Positions 36,760-51,871 are shown, counted from the stretch's first letter. The stretch: DNA of 64,000 nucleotides from Selaginella moellendorffii (GCF_000143415.4 NW_003314261.1:3588880-3652879); one strand, 5' to 3'. Translations and numbers: made by a program. Notes: a model not told the origin generated them from the sequence alone.

Positions 36760-38908
36760 CTATACATGATTTCTACCGTGTTCTTGTTCTTGGTGGTGGT
36801 GCTGTTGCTTGGCCCTCCAAATTTTTGTTTGAGGCTTCGAGGCAGTGGCTTTAGCTGCTCCAAGCCTTCGTCTAGCGCCGGTTCCACCACCACCACCTCC
36901 ACCACCACCGCCACCGCCGCCGGTACTGTGTTGATCTTCCCACTGCCTGAGAATCTCTACGACCGAGTGGTGACAATAATACACCGCCACGTCCAGTGCT
37001 CGGTGTCCATACTCATCCGGGATCTCCACGGACGCCCCCGCTGCGAGAAGATTGGTGACAAACCACACCGAGGCTCTTCGCGCAGCTATGTGCATTGCGG
37101 TCTGACCATGCCTGTTTTGCGTGTCCAAAAGCCTTGTGGCTGGTGAGGAGGAACTCGACGAGGACCTGCTAAAGTTGTAGCCGCTCGCCAGCAAAAGAGC
37201 TTTTCCAACGTCTTGCCTGTCCGCCACAGCTGCCGCCATGAGAGGAGTCCATCCATCACCTGGAAAAGAAGAAGAAACAAAGCGTTTAGCTACAAAGAAA
37301 GGAACTTTGGAAAAGCTTACCATATAGTTTCACGTCTTGCCAGTTCCATCCCCGCGTCGCACAAAAGGCGAGCATCACTTCGACCACGTCACAGTGGCCC
37401 TTGAGCGAGGCAATGTAGATGGGATTCTCCCCACCGCGGTTCTTTGCAAACATATCAGCGCCACCTTCTAGCAGGAGCTTGCAAACTGGAGCGTGGCCAA
37501 ACTCAGCAGCCACGAACAGCGGCGTAGCTCCTGACGAGTCCAAAATCCCCCTAGGTGCAGCACCGATGTCGATGAGGCATTTTACCGAGTGAGCTTCGCC
37601 CTGGCATGACGTCCAGTGAAGAGGCGTCCGGCGGCGGATATCCGAGCAGTTTGCAGCGGCACGGAGTGCTAGAGCAACGTCCTCGCGAATGTCTTCCCAG
37701 TTGCTTAAGATTGGAAGGTCCGGGCTCTTGATACTGCTTCCTCTCAAAAACCACACAGCTGCCGTGACCGATTGTTCCTCACAAAAGTTCCAGACTTGTA
37801 TTAAATTAAGAAGCTCCTCCCTGCAAATGGAAGCGAACACTCCATTGAAGAGAAAGGAAAAAAAAACGTACCTCACTGCATGAACAACCGGTTGTGTAAA
37901 GAAGGTGAGCTCCAGCATTTGGAGCTTCTTAAGAGAACGAGCAAAGTCCACAAGAGTTATAGTAGCAATAGAGACTCTCTCCTCCGAGAGGTTCTCTTCT
38001 CTAGACAACCCCAAGGCCTCGACCGATCCTCCCAAGAACATAAGCTCCACTAAAGGACATGTTACGGCCTGAAAAATCAACCATTGCTGCAAGGAAAAAA
38101 AACAAAAAACAAAAAATCTTACCACCGCTGCCAGCTCAAATGTTCCAAGGCCACCGCAATTGTGTAGAGCCAGAATTCTCAAAGCAGATCCCAGACTCCC
38201 CCTCTCAAATGAATGAGGGAGCTCATATATATGTTCCTCCTCGATGAGAGGAGACTCCCTGGGAAGTTCCAATCTGTCGAGGTGACTAAGAAGAATACAC
38301 CGTAGTCGAGAGCCATCCGCGGCTGCGGCAGCCAGCAAGTTTCCAGCCGCTGTCGGTCCAATTCTAAAACATCGCTGTAAGCTGAGAGCTCTCGGTCCCG
38401 ATCTCACGGACACTGCCAAGGCATCTATCACAGAGGAAGTCCTGCAGAGACCAAGACGCGTTAGAGAAAAGAAAGATATTCTAAACCTACGTACAAGCTA
38501 CGTAGAGAATGAGAAGGAAACTTACAACTTCTGGCAGCTGTCGAGAATGAGGCAATGCAGGTTCCGGAGATAGCCGAGTAGAGACGCAACGTCGTCGTCC
38601 ATGATCGAGCAGCCAGTCAGATCCAAAAGTCGCGTGAGTGGCATCCGAGCTCGGATCATCGCCACTGCCGCGCGCTGCCACGCTCCAGGACTAAACTTGA
38701 GCTCCTTGTCCTCGAGCATCCCCGGCACCAGCCGCAGCTCCCACGAGACCGTGGCCACCAGAGCCTTGAATTGCCGAGAGGCCGATAAGATGGAGGCCAG
38801 GTGAACGGGGTCGGAGATCCTGGACAGCACGTCCACCAAGAGACTGGTTGGCAAATCCATGAGCTCTGTAGGAACAGAGTCCTCATGGGAAGAATTCGCT
38901 ACCTCCAT
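36760..38908 (-). CDS. F-box / leucine-rich / ankyrin-repeat protein
   Basis: Five exons (38,526-38,908; 38,123-38,441; 37,872-38,068; 37,321-37,820; 36,760-37,259) give 1,899 bases, 632 residues. Residues about 17-55 form an F-box (LMDLPTSLLVDVLSRISDP). Leucine-rich segments follow to about 290 (LLDLTGCSIMDDDVASLL is clear). From about 360 to 590 there are at least five ankyrin repeats (RRTPLHWT, GATPLFVAAEFGH, GENPIYIASLKGH, GWTPLMAAAVADR, GQTAMHIAARRAS). The C-terminus has a run of 13 Gly and a basic tail. It presumably acts as a substrate receptor of an SCF ubiquitin ligase, with ankyrins or LRRs binding the target; the target is unknown. It is convergent with the glycosyltransferase-like gene, 92 bp away. 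Confidence 0.85.
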
Positions 38909-39245
38909 CCCACAAGAGAAATCTTCAGAAGTAGATGAAGAATCCCGTGGCGGCGGCGGTACCGTGCGCGTTGGACCAGCGAGGCGAGCAGTAATCTCTC
39001 AGGTGACCATGAGAGCGCCAAGACCTTCTACCGCTGCCCAGAAGCGCGCATCTAGATCTGCCGTGGCGCAGGCACAGCAGCCTACGCGATTTGAGGCGCA
39101 GCACCAGACGGTGGACTCCTCCTCCCTGACGAGACATGTAAATCCAGTTCGAGAATGCGGCAGCGGGGCATTCCAGCTCGAGCCCTAATTCATTAGGGCT
39201 CTTGGCTAGGTATATTCCGTCAGTCCACGGTTGTTTCGCATTTGC

Positions 39246-39960
39246 AGGAAGAGTGCATGAGAGGAAGAAGAAAGAAGAAATAGTCGTGGTGAGGCATTCG
39301 TCTCACAAAAATGAGCTGTTAATCAAGCGGAACCTTGCAGCGGTAGTGATTTCGTGGATTTGTCTCTTGCAAAGAATTGCAGCCATGATCCATCGCGAGC
39401 ACGTCCCAAATCCCCATGCAACCAAAGGCCGAGCCATGAACAAGAAGGCTCCTAAAATGTGAGCGTCTTGCTTGCAGCTCCACAAGATTAAACACATGAA
39501 TCCTCGCTCCCGCAGCTGCCGTTTGCTTGATTCTTCCTTTGATGCTGGAAAGTTGTCCGAGCTGACTTAGACTACAGGATAGAGCCTCTCAAGATGAAAG
39601 TGAAGAAACGTATTGTAAGCTCATGCTTTTCGCTCGTTTCTTTCGCTACCAAGGTCCATCTCTTCTCTTCTTTTGGAAGCTCGCGTCCATGCAGGGGCCA
39701 ACGACAGACGATTTGATGACTTACAGTACGCTGACGACTGGATAAAGATGAACAACACCACCAGCATGACAGTTCGTCCCTCCCTGGACGACCAAGAAAG
39801 TGGAAGCCCGCTCCGTAACCCCTCGCCGGAGGAGCGCTTCGTCACGTCCAAGTTCAAAGTCGCTCCATCACAAGATCGACAACGTCCAGACCTTTTGGTA
39901 CGAGAAGACGCCTCTGGAAGCGACAGCGGCACGAGAGCTCATGGCCGAGCCAGTAAGAGC
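39246..39960 (+). pseudogene. Truncated duplicate of the CFAP77-like gene
   Basis: This copy resembles the intact gene at 44,428-45,831 from its 5' leader (GGAAGAGTG... at about 39,247) to the middle of exon 6. It lacks the start codon and exon 2; the deletion joins intron 1 to intron 2 at a shared GTGGATTT-like string. Exon 3 (about 39,382-39,460) has a 9-bp in-frame deletion, exon 4 is degenerate, exon 5 is gone with about 100 bp, and exon 6 has a 1-bp deletion near 39,727 followed by larger losses. It cannot encode the protein. Confidence 0.85.
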
Positions 39961-42112
39961 AAGTTAGTCTCTGCACCACAAGACTATCAAAACAACATAG
40001 AAATTGATAGATTTATATCTCATTCCGGCCGTGCGCAGCAAGGAGTGCTTGCTCTGTGACTCGCGCCTTGAGCCCCGCCCTCGACATCTCCGCAAGCTTT
40101 TCCTCTTCCACCCATCGATCAAGGCATTGTCGGTGCGGATGTCCAAGACATCATCGTCCATTTCGTCCAGCGCCTACTCCATCGTCCCTTCGCTTCATAC
40201 ATAGACGATGTTGGCAGCCTTGACAAGCTCGGCCTTCCCGGGCTTGGATCGCTCGATCAAGCAGCCTCCATCTTTCTGAAAGAAGAGCTCTCGAGAAGTC
40301 CGCCTCGAGCTGGCACGACGAAACATGGCTCCAGATCTCGTCCATCCGAAGCTCTTCACCATCAATGTCCAGGCCGAGACGTCCGGAGCATCTCTCTACC
40401 CTTTGGAAGTCCTTCCTTCTCCCGTAGATGCCCACCGTGAGACCATATGCCTTTGCGTCGAGCTCCTCCGTTGAGCAGCAGTTTCTGACTCGAGCGAGCT
40501 TCGGTCTCCAGTGAGCGTCCGGATAGCGTTTGTTCCAACGCCGCTTGTCGAGCGGCTGCCATGTCAGCGCCTTGCCATAGACTTCATCGCGCTAAGTGCT
40601 AAACATGTAGCGGAAGAGGCCCTCCATGTTTGCGAGCATGCCTGCTTTGATCACCAAGCCGAAGCTTCACATGGAGGTACCTGTGCGGTGAGTGTGGATG
40701 ACTTGAGCTCTCTGCGAAGTTGGCTTTGTTTCTTCACAAAGAACATCCATGAACGTGGAGCGCTCGCTTCTCGGCGACCCTCCTTGCTCAGCCAGGTATG
40801 GTGGTGTCAAAGAGTTATAGGAGAGTATGGGGATGATCCCAACCTGGTGAACCAGTGGAGGAGAGGCAAGGCAGTGCAATCTCATCAGGCAATACTCGGC
40901 GAATTATTCGTTGCTTCGCTGGGAGGCCTATGGCGACCTCGGCATAGGCGTCTTGCACCTCTTTCCTTCGGAAGCATCCGTAATGGCGCAACTGGCTGGC
41001 AGATGAAGGGGCTGGTCTTGATTATTGGGACAATCTGACTCATGTCTTCGAGCTCGGCTGGACGGCAGTTCATACAGGGGTGATGCCCGAGATTGATGAC
41101 CGGCTTAGAGAGTTCATGAACCAACTCATTTCTTCATCTTCAACGTGGAGAGGGAGCTGCAAAACTGTAAGATAAGCTCCTGTTTCCCCTTTTTTCCTTT
41201 CTTTGTCATACTTGGTCTTGTTCAGGTGATGGAGAGCTGAAAACGGTGCTGTCGTGGTATTATACAGATGCCAGTGTCTACGGGTGTCCTGGGTCCCGAT
41301 CGGAAGCGAATTGCCCCATTCGCAACATCCAACCCATCCTGCTTAGCGTCTCTGCTTGGGAGCGGTGCCTCGAGGCCATGCGCATTTGCGACTTCCTCGG
41401 GGAGCTGCTGTGCCTCGGCCACCCAACTCAACCATGCCCCACTTCCAAGCTGTGATAGTGAGAGATTTCGAAGTATTAAGTTGCTGCTTGTGCAGGATTT
41501 ACAAGCCTCTTTCTTTTGCTTGTGCTGCAGGACTGCATTGAACACACCTGGCTGTGGATGCGAGGCTCCCAGCTCAACATATACACCGGCATAAACGTAA
41601 CGTGTATGTGGTTTCCTCACTGCTTGGAATGGTGTTTTAATCATTTGCTTGTGCCCGTCAGATGCCAACCTGGTGCAAGTTTTTTCCTCGGATTCGAGTG
41701 CTGCTGGGAAGCTACGACACCGGTAACATACTTGCCTTTTGTCATGTACTTGTCTAACTCAGTTCCTTCCACGCGTCAGCTTTGAGAGTGTTTCCCAGGC
41801 AAGTCGCAAGTTGACGCACTGGTTCATGCTCCCAACCTTGACTGGCTATGTCTCCACCCAGATCTGCTGCGGTTTGGAGGCATGGACGAAGATGAAATCC
41901 CATGCGACAAGGACGAAGACTGCGGTTTTGATGACAGTGGTATCGAAAAGTCTCTTTTGAAATATCGCAGTTTTTATGTCTTGATATGTCATATCTTTAC
42001 AATGTATACTGGAGCTTCCTTGGCCTCCACTGGTGCTTATTCAATGAGACACACGACCATTAGCAGAACATTCTTTTACATCCTCCCTTCTGTCAATTTT
42101 TGAAACCCATAT
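39961..42112. other. Degenerate coding-like sequence between the two CFAP77-like copies
   Basis: Plus-strand patches with plausible codon character occur (about 40,120-40,430; 41,000-41,165; 41,785-41,960), some next to GT or AG borders, but stops and frame changes prevent a model and I recognise no family. A minus-strand frame at 41,222-41,668 competes with them. It may be debris of one or more old genes. Confidence 0.4.
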
Positions 42113-42742
42113 TAACTCAGACACATGTACGTGGGAACATCTCCCTCCTTGACAAGCCGTTGAAACTCGAGGATGATGTCCAGACGTCCCATCGCGAGCG
42201 ACTGGAGAAATCTCCATGAACTATATCATCAGTGGCCTCTAAACCAAGATAAAAAGAGAACTCACTTCTTTAGTTTTGGATCCAGTGTCAGCGTTCTTGT
42301 TATTCCTAGAATCCAGGCAGGACAGATCAACGTGTCTTGAGCAGCAACTGGAGAAATCTCCATGGACTGTACCGTCAATCAAGAATTTATAGCTTGGCCT
42401 CTAAACCAATAAAAGAAGAGAACTCACTTGGATCCAGTGTCAGCGTTCTTGTCGTTCCTCGGCCAGATCAACGCAGCTTGTCTTGAGCAGCGACTACTGT
42501 ATGGTCAAGAACTGTTGGCCTCTAAGAGAGAATTGAATGATGAGGCTAGCTTGTTAAAACCTCCATCAAGGTCCAAATCCATGTCGCTGCAACAAGACGC
42601 ATCATCGATCACTCGCATCCGAGAAAGTAATATCCACTCACAATTTGGAGAGATCAAACGCGTTCCCGGTCTTGGCCACGGCCCAGAGGCGGCGAGTCGT
42701 CAACAGCGCCGCAGTGAGCTTCCCACGGATCATCGCCTGCGC
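42113..42742 (-). CDS. Possible small minus-strand gene with duplicated exon-intron module (unrecognised)
   Basis: A minus-strand frame starts at about 42,742 (MAQAMIRGKLTAALL..., an N-terminus resembling an organelle presequence) and reaches a GTGAGT donor near 42,640; a TTGTTGCAG acceptor follows near 42,590. The last exon (about 42,113-42,202) ends in a stop after a short DIILEFQRLVKEGDV stretch, preceded by a TTTCTCCAG acceptor. Between them is a tandem duplication of a short exon plus its intron. I could not connect all exons in phase, so the gene may be broken. Function unknown. Confidence 0.35.
42195..42495. repeat. Tandem duplication, two units of about 150 bp
   Basis: Two imperfect units, about 42,200-42,350 and 42,352-42,494, share GGAGAAATCTCCATG, TGGCCTCTAAACCA, GAGAACTCACTT, GGATCCAGTGTCAGCGTTCT and CAGATCAACG. 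On the minus strand each holds a short exon followed by a GTGAGTTCTC donor and a CTCCAG acceptor. A fragment of a third copy lies at 42,490-42,530. Confidence 0.75.
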
Positions 42743-42759
42743 CATAATCCACAGTAAAA

Positions 42760-44427
42760 CACCCGCATTCTGCCTGTTAAACTTGGATCCTAACCGAAGC
42801 TCCCGGCCGCCATCGCCATCGCCTTCACGCCAAAGCCCACCCGAAGAACCATCCTCCTCTTGATTTTGCCGCTCTTGGGCAGTGGCGATTTTTCTACGTC
42901 GATGCCGAGATCGCCGATGGAAATGGATCCAAGGACGCTGTCTGTGACTTCATGTCCCCCACGAGCTCCATGATCCACGAGCTCCATGATTGTGAGTGGA
43001 TTGATTCTCCACAATGGATTGCACGCGAGTCGATGTGGATGACCTCTCGCTTGGAGTTTCTCGACACGAAATCGCTCTACCAGCTCTTGTGATGTCGAAG
43101 CTCCTACTTCCACTTCTTCGATAGTAAGCATTGAATCGTTTTGCAGCATCCGGAAGCAAATGACGTCGCGCATCAACCAAGGGCGCAATGCTGCTGATAC
43201 AAGATTATATAGTGGAACGCTCGGATTGGGAATCCTCGGACAAGGCTGTCGAAGATCGGGAAAGCGTTGAGAACCTTGGACCAACTCATGGTAACAAATA
43301 CACAACGTTTGGTTTGGTTTGGACTTGTGATATTTTTATAGGATGAAGCTACAATCCGACTTTGGTAGCCATCACCGAGCACCGAATATTTGTTGCTGGA
43401 CCGGGGCGTCTTGTAACCGCTGTTGCTGGCCCTGCTGGTGTTCGGGTAAAAGCTGGGTAAAACGTTTTGATTCTGATTTTGACCCGGTGGTGTTTTCTGC
43501 AGATACTGTCTGCGCCAGATTTGCTAGTGAAAGAAACTGAAGTTCGCGAGTATGAGGTGTGCTGATGGTTTAGAGTTCCCTGTTCTTTGTTGTTTATCAA
43601 GCCAGATTCTCTTGCACCTTGCACACGACGAGTTCCCGATCATGTTCCATCCGACTTTGGATTTGGCAAAAGTGGAGTAGTTTTGTTGTTATCGCTGGTG
43701 TTCAGCAGGCGGGCTTGAAGACTTGGGACGTGGCGAGCCGTTTGTGTGAAATGGACGCGGCCAAGGAATCTTCAGTTCTTGTAGAGAAGAAGCGGGGATC
43801 TGGCTGTTCTGGAGCCTCTAGAAAATGAGACTAAAAGTAGCTTCTTTTTAGTTTGCTACCATAGTTAAAGTTGCAAAAAGAAGAGTCTCATTATTACATC
43901 GTTTTGCAACCTTGAATATCCGCACTCTTGAGAACTTAATTCCTGAACTTGATCAACATTCTTCTTAATCTTGAGATCTTGAGTACAATCCTGTGCTTTA
44001 TGGATGGAATACAACCAAAGTCTTAGAGATCACGAAGCTTGTCAGAGCAACGACTATGGGATGGGAGCTGGGCAACACTTTCACGCAGCACAAAGTTATG
44101 GTTTGCATTTGGAGAGATACGGCCACGCTGGAGTGGAAGCCGGGAGCTTACGCGCGATCGTGGCCGATGGAGAGAACGCTGCCTTGCAGTACAGCTTGGA
44201 CGAACGATCACAGCAGGCTTCTCGGCAGTGGGTGGCGGCCAATTGTTTGTGATCGGCAGACGGTATATTCCATGAAAGAATATACTGTCAGCTCGTTTAA
44301 ACATTTCACGCCTCCTAAAATCTCAGGAAGAGTGAGTGAGAAAGAAGAAACAGTTTTAGGGCGAGAAGCTCCATTCGCGCGCGCTCGCTCGCTCGCCGCC
44401 AGCGCTGGAGCTCCCGCCAGATCCACG
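42760..44427. other. Unresolved region with weak coding signals
   Basis: A minus-strand open frame of 171 codons (42,790-43,305) and plus-strand patches (about 43,350-43,440; 43,500-43,556; 43,708-43,828) have coding-like composition. The plus-strand patches are separated by GTAAAA...TTCTGCAG and GTGTGC...TTCAGCAG segments of intron type, and the last ends at a TGA near 43,828. No family is recognised. A further frame at 44,004-44,252 has no known relative. I do not assert a gene. Confidence 0.35.
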
Positions 44428-45831
44428 ATGTCGAATCCAGGTAACATGACTTACGACGAGTCGGATCGCCCCAGGATGGGCGTGGTGAGGCATTCGTCGC
44501 ACAAAAATGAGCTGCTCATCAAGCCGAGGCTTGCGGCGGTAGCGATTTCATGGATTCTCTCTCTTTCTTCCTACATTCGTGGATTTGCTTTCTTCAGGTG
44601 AAAAGGCCAACCCGGGACATTCCTCCCGAGACGTTCAGCTACGGGATCATCGACGAGCGGGGAGACACTGTCAAGGAATGTAAGCTTTTTTTCTTCGCAG
44701 CTCTTTTTCTTTTTTCCCGGTGGACTTACTTTATCTCTCGCAAAGAATTTGCAGCCATGATCCATCGCGAGCACGTCCCAAATCCTCATGCAACCAAGGG
44801 AAAGGATATCCGAGCCATGAACAAGAAGGCTCCTAAAATGTGAGCGTCTTGCTTGCAGCTCCACAAGATTAAACACATAAGGTGGAAACTTTCCTCGCTC
44901 TCGCAGAGCAGCTGCTCACTTTCTTTGTTTCGGTTTGGCTTTTTCCTTTGATGCAGGAACGTTGTCCGAGCTGACCAGCAAAGAGGCTACAGGTTAGAGC
45001 ACCCTCTCAAGTTGAAAGTGAAGAAACGTATTGTAAGCTCGTTCTTTTGCTCCCGTTTCTTTCGCGTCCTGATCTTCGACTAGTAGGCAAACGTTCCTCC
45101 TTTACCGTCGGTGAAAAATCCCGACCACGTCTACGGCTTGCCATTACCAAGGTAGACCTCTCCTCTTTAAAATGGTGGTGTAGAGATCTCACTCGCGTCC
45201 ATGCAGGGGCGAAACAACAGACGAGTTGATGACTTACAGCTATGCCGAGGACTGGATAAAGATGAACCAGTACCACCAGCACGACCACGGTTTCATCAAG
45301 CCGCAGTTCGTCCCTCCCCGATCGACCAAGACGGTGGAAGTCCGCTCCGGCTCGTGCTACCAGAAGTACAACCCCCCGCCGGAGAAGGAGCGCTTCGTCA
45401 TGTCCAAGTTCAAGGCGGTCCATCACAAGATCGACAACGTCCAGACCACTCCACTGCTGCGTGACGAGCGGCCGCCAGTGTTCCAGACGACGAGCTCCAA
45501 GAGGAGGGGCGGTGTCTACGGCGCTCAAGGGGCTCTTAGATACTGTGGCGATGGCGACGACTATCCCAGCTGCGGGGTGGCGGGCATTAGAACCCGGCTT
45601 CCTTGCTCTGGCATCTCGCCGCTACTGCCCCGGAGGAACGACGCGGACGTGGTCTGCGTTGCGGATCAGCCACCCGGCAGGGTGTTGCTTCCCAGGTTCT
45701 ACAAGCCGTGTAGCAGCAATCCGGCGAATCCATGCGCTTCGCATCCCAGGAGGAGCGATCCCGACGAAGCCGTGACGACTGTAAGAAGAGAAGTTACTCT
45801 ACGGGGGCCTCGAAGGAGTGATCCTGACTAG
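44428..45831 (+). CDS. CFAP77: CFAP77-like cilia- and flagella-associated protein
   Basis: Six exons (44,428-44,538; 44,598-44,679; 44,755-44,839; 44,957-45,032; 45,087-45,151; 45,207-45,831) give 1,044 bases, 347 residues, all introns GT-AG. The N-terminal half has VVRHSSHKNELLIKPRL, PPETFSYG, HVPNPHATKGKDIRAMNK and later DHVYGLPLPRGETTDELM. The pattern NELL(I/V)K...F.YG...ALNK...VYG is what I remember of CFAP77, a microtubule inner protein of ciliary doublets. Exon 5 is essential: without it exon 6 is out of frame. The C-terminal third is Arg/Pro/Cys-rich and unassigned. Expected expression is in developing sperm. The family name is from memory; the exon model is well supported by phase and by the broken duplicate at 39,246. 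Confidence 0.6.
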
Positions 45832-46078
45832 AACTCGCTCGTCCTCGGTGGACGCTACCGACGTTTTCCGAAAGAGATCTCCGGCAAACCCGAGACTTTG
45901 GTGGTGGTAAAATCGAAATCTTGTTTTCTTTCTGCGAACGAGTACATTTGAGAAAACGAACCATGCATTTGGGAAAACCATGGTCGTGCTATATACCATC
46001 GGAAGCTCTCAAGCTGGATCTTCTTTCTTACGTGTGGCTCCACCTCGAGCCTACAAACTTCGTAAGAATGAAGGACCT
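45832..46078. other. Intergenic between convergent genes
   Basis: About 250 bp hold the 3' untranslated regions of the CFAP77-like gene (plus) and the STP gene (minus). Nothing further is seen. Confidence 0.5.
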
Positions 46079-47713
46079 TCATGCTTTGGCGTCGTGGCTC
46101 TTGCGCATCTCGATGGCCTCGAGCTCCTGCGGCAGCGGCGGGACGAACCTCCTCCACAGCCAGTGCCGCCTCCACACGAACACCATCTCCTCGATGGGGA
46201 TGCCTTTGGTCTCTGGGATGAGGAAGAGCGTGAAGGTGGTCATCACCAGCACCCAGGCGGCGAAGAAGAGGAAGATCCCGTACTTGAAATGACACAGCAT
46301 CGAGAGGAAGGCCTGGGCGATGACGAAAGTGAAGAGCAAGTTTGTGCACACCACCACGCTCTGCCCCGACGACCGGATCTCCAGCGGGAAGATCTCGCTG
46401 GGGATGAGCCAGCCGAGCGGCCCCCACGACCACGCAAACGCCGAGACGAAGGTGCATATCATGCACACCACCACGATCGCGGCGGCGTGAGAGAGCTGCG
46501 AACCGTCCTCCTTGAGCCCGGTTCCCAGGATGATCGCTATCACCACCTGTGCGAGGAACATCTGGACGCCGGCTTCCAGCAGGAGGACTCTCCGGCCGAA
46601 GCGATCAACCGTGAGTATGGACACCACCGTGGAGACAACGTTGACGGCCCCGGTGATGGCGGCCGAGTAGAGGGAAGCGTCGCTCTCGAATCCCAGCGTC
46701 TGGAACAGCACCGGCGCGTAGAACATGATGGCGTTGATCCCTGTGAGCTGCTGGAATATTTGGAGTGCCAGGGAGATGACGAGCTGTGGCCTGTAAGCTC
46801 GGGAGAAGAAGAGGTTCCTGTATGGATGCTCCACCGACTTTGCGAGCCGGCTCACTTCCACGAGCTCGTCAAACTCCTCGTGGATGTTGTCTGTGCCTCT
46901 CACTCTCCGGAGCACGGTCTTGCCTCGTTCGAGGTGTCCTCGCTCGATCAGGCTGTTCGGTGTCTCGCACAGGCACAGGCTTCCGACTGTGAGCAGCACC
47001 GCGGGGATCCCAGCCAGGCCGAGTGAAAGCCGCCAGCCCCAGGGGTGGAGCTTGTCAGTGCCATAGTTGATGAGGTTGGCGATGAGGATGCCGATGGTCA
47101 CGTTGAGCTGGAAGAGGATGTTGAGGCCGCCCCGGTAACGAGTAGGAGCAATCTCGGAGAGGTAGAGTGGAACGGCCTGGTTGGCGAAGCCGACGCCGCA
47201 GCCGAGAAGGATCCGGCCGATGATGAGCATGGCCAGGTTCTCCGCAGCAGCGTTGAACACCACCCCGGCGATGAAGAACAGTCCCGCTATCAGCATGGTT
47301 GGCTTCCGACCGAATCTCTGCGTCGTGTACGAGGCTGCGAAGGTGGCCACCAGACCCGCAAGGTAGAGTGACGACGTAAACGCTTGCAGGCCCTGGTCAT
47401 CATACTTGCAGTAGTTTCCTTCTTTTCCAGCAAGCTCCAGCTTCTTCCGTAGAATGCTGGGGAAAAACTTTCCCAGGAAATCGTTCATGGAGGTGACACC
47501 ACCTGTACAAGACCAAGAAAGAAATTTTATCCATTGGTCACAGTCGGGACGAGAAATCTTCGAGGAGCGAAATTGAGGCTTACCTGAGATCCCGACATCG
47601 TATCCAAACATAAGTCCTCCCGTAGCTGCCAAAAGGCAGGCAACAGCAACGTAGGCGGTGAACTTCCCTTCATGCTGGCTTCCTCCAGGACCTGCTGCAA
47701 ATCCTCCGGCCAT
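46079..47713 (-). CDS. STP-type hexose/proton symporter
   Basis: Two exons (47,584-47,713; 46,079-47,502) give 1,554 bases, 517 residues, the normal length for plant sugar transport proteins. The start is the ATG at 47,713; an upstream frame extension begins only with TTG. MFS sugar-porter signatures are complete: GGLMFGYDVGISGGV in TM1 (across the single 81-bp intron), RFGRKP after TM2, CETPNSLIERG after TM6, QQLTGINAIMFYAPV in TM7, VDRFGRR, WSWGPLGWLIPSEIFPLE in TM10 and PETKGIPIEEM after TM12. Twelve membrane helices are expected. It should take up monosaccharides with protons across the plasma membrane; the exact sugar cannot be read from sequence. TTTATAAG, 58-65 bp upstream of the ATG (47,771-47,778), is a candidate TATA box. 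Confidence 0.93.
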   Translation of the reverse strand: MAGGFAAGPGGSQHEGKFTAYVAVACLLAATGGLMFGYDVGISGKPQFRSSKISRPDCDQWIKFLSWSCTGGVTSMNDFLGKFFPSILRKKLELAGKEGNYCKYDDQGLQAFTSSLYLAGLVATFAASYTTQRFGRKPTMLIAGLFFIAGVVFNAAAENLAMLIIGRILLGCGVGFANQAVPLYLSEIAPTRYRGGLNILFQLNVTIGILIANLINYGTDKLHPWGWRLSLGLAGIPAVLLTVGSLCLCETPNSLIERGHLERGKTVLRRVRGTDNIHEEFDELVEVSRLAKSVEHPYRNLFFSRAYRPQLVISLALQIFQQLTGINAIMFYAPVLFQTLGFESDASLYSAAITGAVNVVSTVVSILTVDRFGRRVLLLEAGVQMFLAQVVIAIILGTGLKEDGSQLSHAAAIVVVCMICTFVSAFAWSWGPLGWLIPSEIFPLEIRSSGQSVVVCTNLLFTFVIAQAFLSMLCHFKYGIFLFFAAWVLVMTTFTLFLIPETKGIPIEEMVFVWRRHWLWRRFVPPLPQELEAIEMRKSHDAKA

Positions 47714-47770
47714 GGTTTCGAGCAAGAGCTAGCTCGAGCAGTAGCTGGAGAGATTCAGCCTCTCTCCCCT

Positions 47771-47778
47771 GCTTATAA
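47771..47778 (-). promoter_or_regulatory. Candidate TATA box of the STP gene
   Basis: The minus strand reads TTTATAAG about 60 bp before the STP start codon, followed by a purine-rich leader. This would leave a very short 5' leader. No other promoter element is evident. Confidence 0.4.
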
Positions 47779-48190
47779 AGCTCATAGGATCTCCACTTTA
47801 TTCAACGAGGCCGTCTCACGTGTCGGATCCTGACAGGCTTGTGCTGTTCACAGTCATCCTCGTTGACGAAACATCTGTGGCGCTGGAAGGACGGGTTTCT
47901 AACTCTGGACCCGTCTCGTTTGTTGACCTCGCCGCCGACATTTCGGAAAATAATATCGGGGAGCACTGCCACGTTGTTGTAATCTTGATGTCATCCTGTA
48001 CAATAATACAAACACGCAAGGATCAATGCCAGAGACTGTCAGTTAACAGTCGAATTTGACTACCGACCTTTTGGAGCGGAGCGGAGATTTTCTGTCATGG
48101 ACTGCAAGGTCGCAAAAGTTGCAAGAAAATTGTAGATGCACCTGTCTTAGTTACACAGGGAGAACACTTACAAGGCGATTTGTACATAGA

Positions 48191-51871
<3,681 letters not shown>

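Noticed and set aside
41222-41668. 148-codon minus-strand frame
   Set aside because: It overlaps plus-strand coding-like patches; there is no recognised motif and no splice sites to extend it.
42790-43305. 171-codon minus-strand frame
   Set aside because: Composition is plausible but no family is recognised and competing plus-strand patches exist, so it is left inside the unresolved region.
45980-47026. 348-codon plus-strand frame, acidic and His-rich
   Set aside because: It is antisense to the STP transporter exon, whose motifs are complete on the minus strand.
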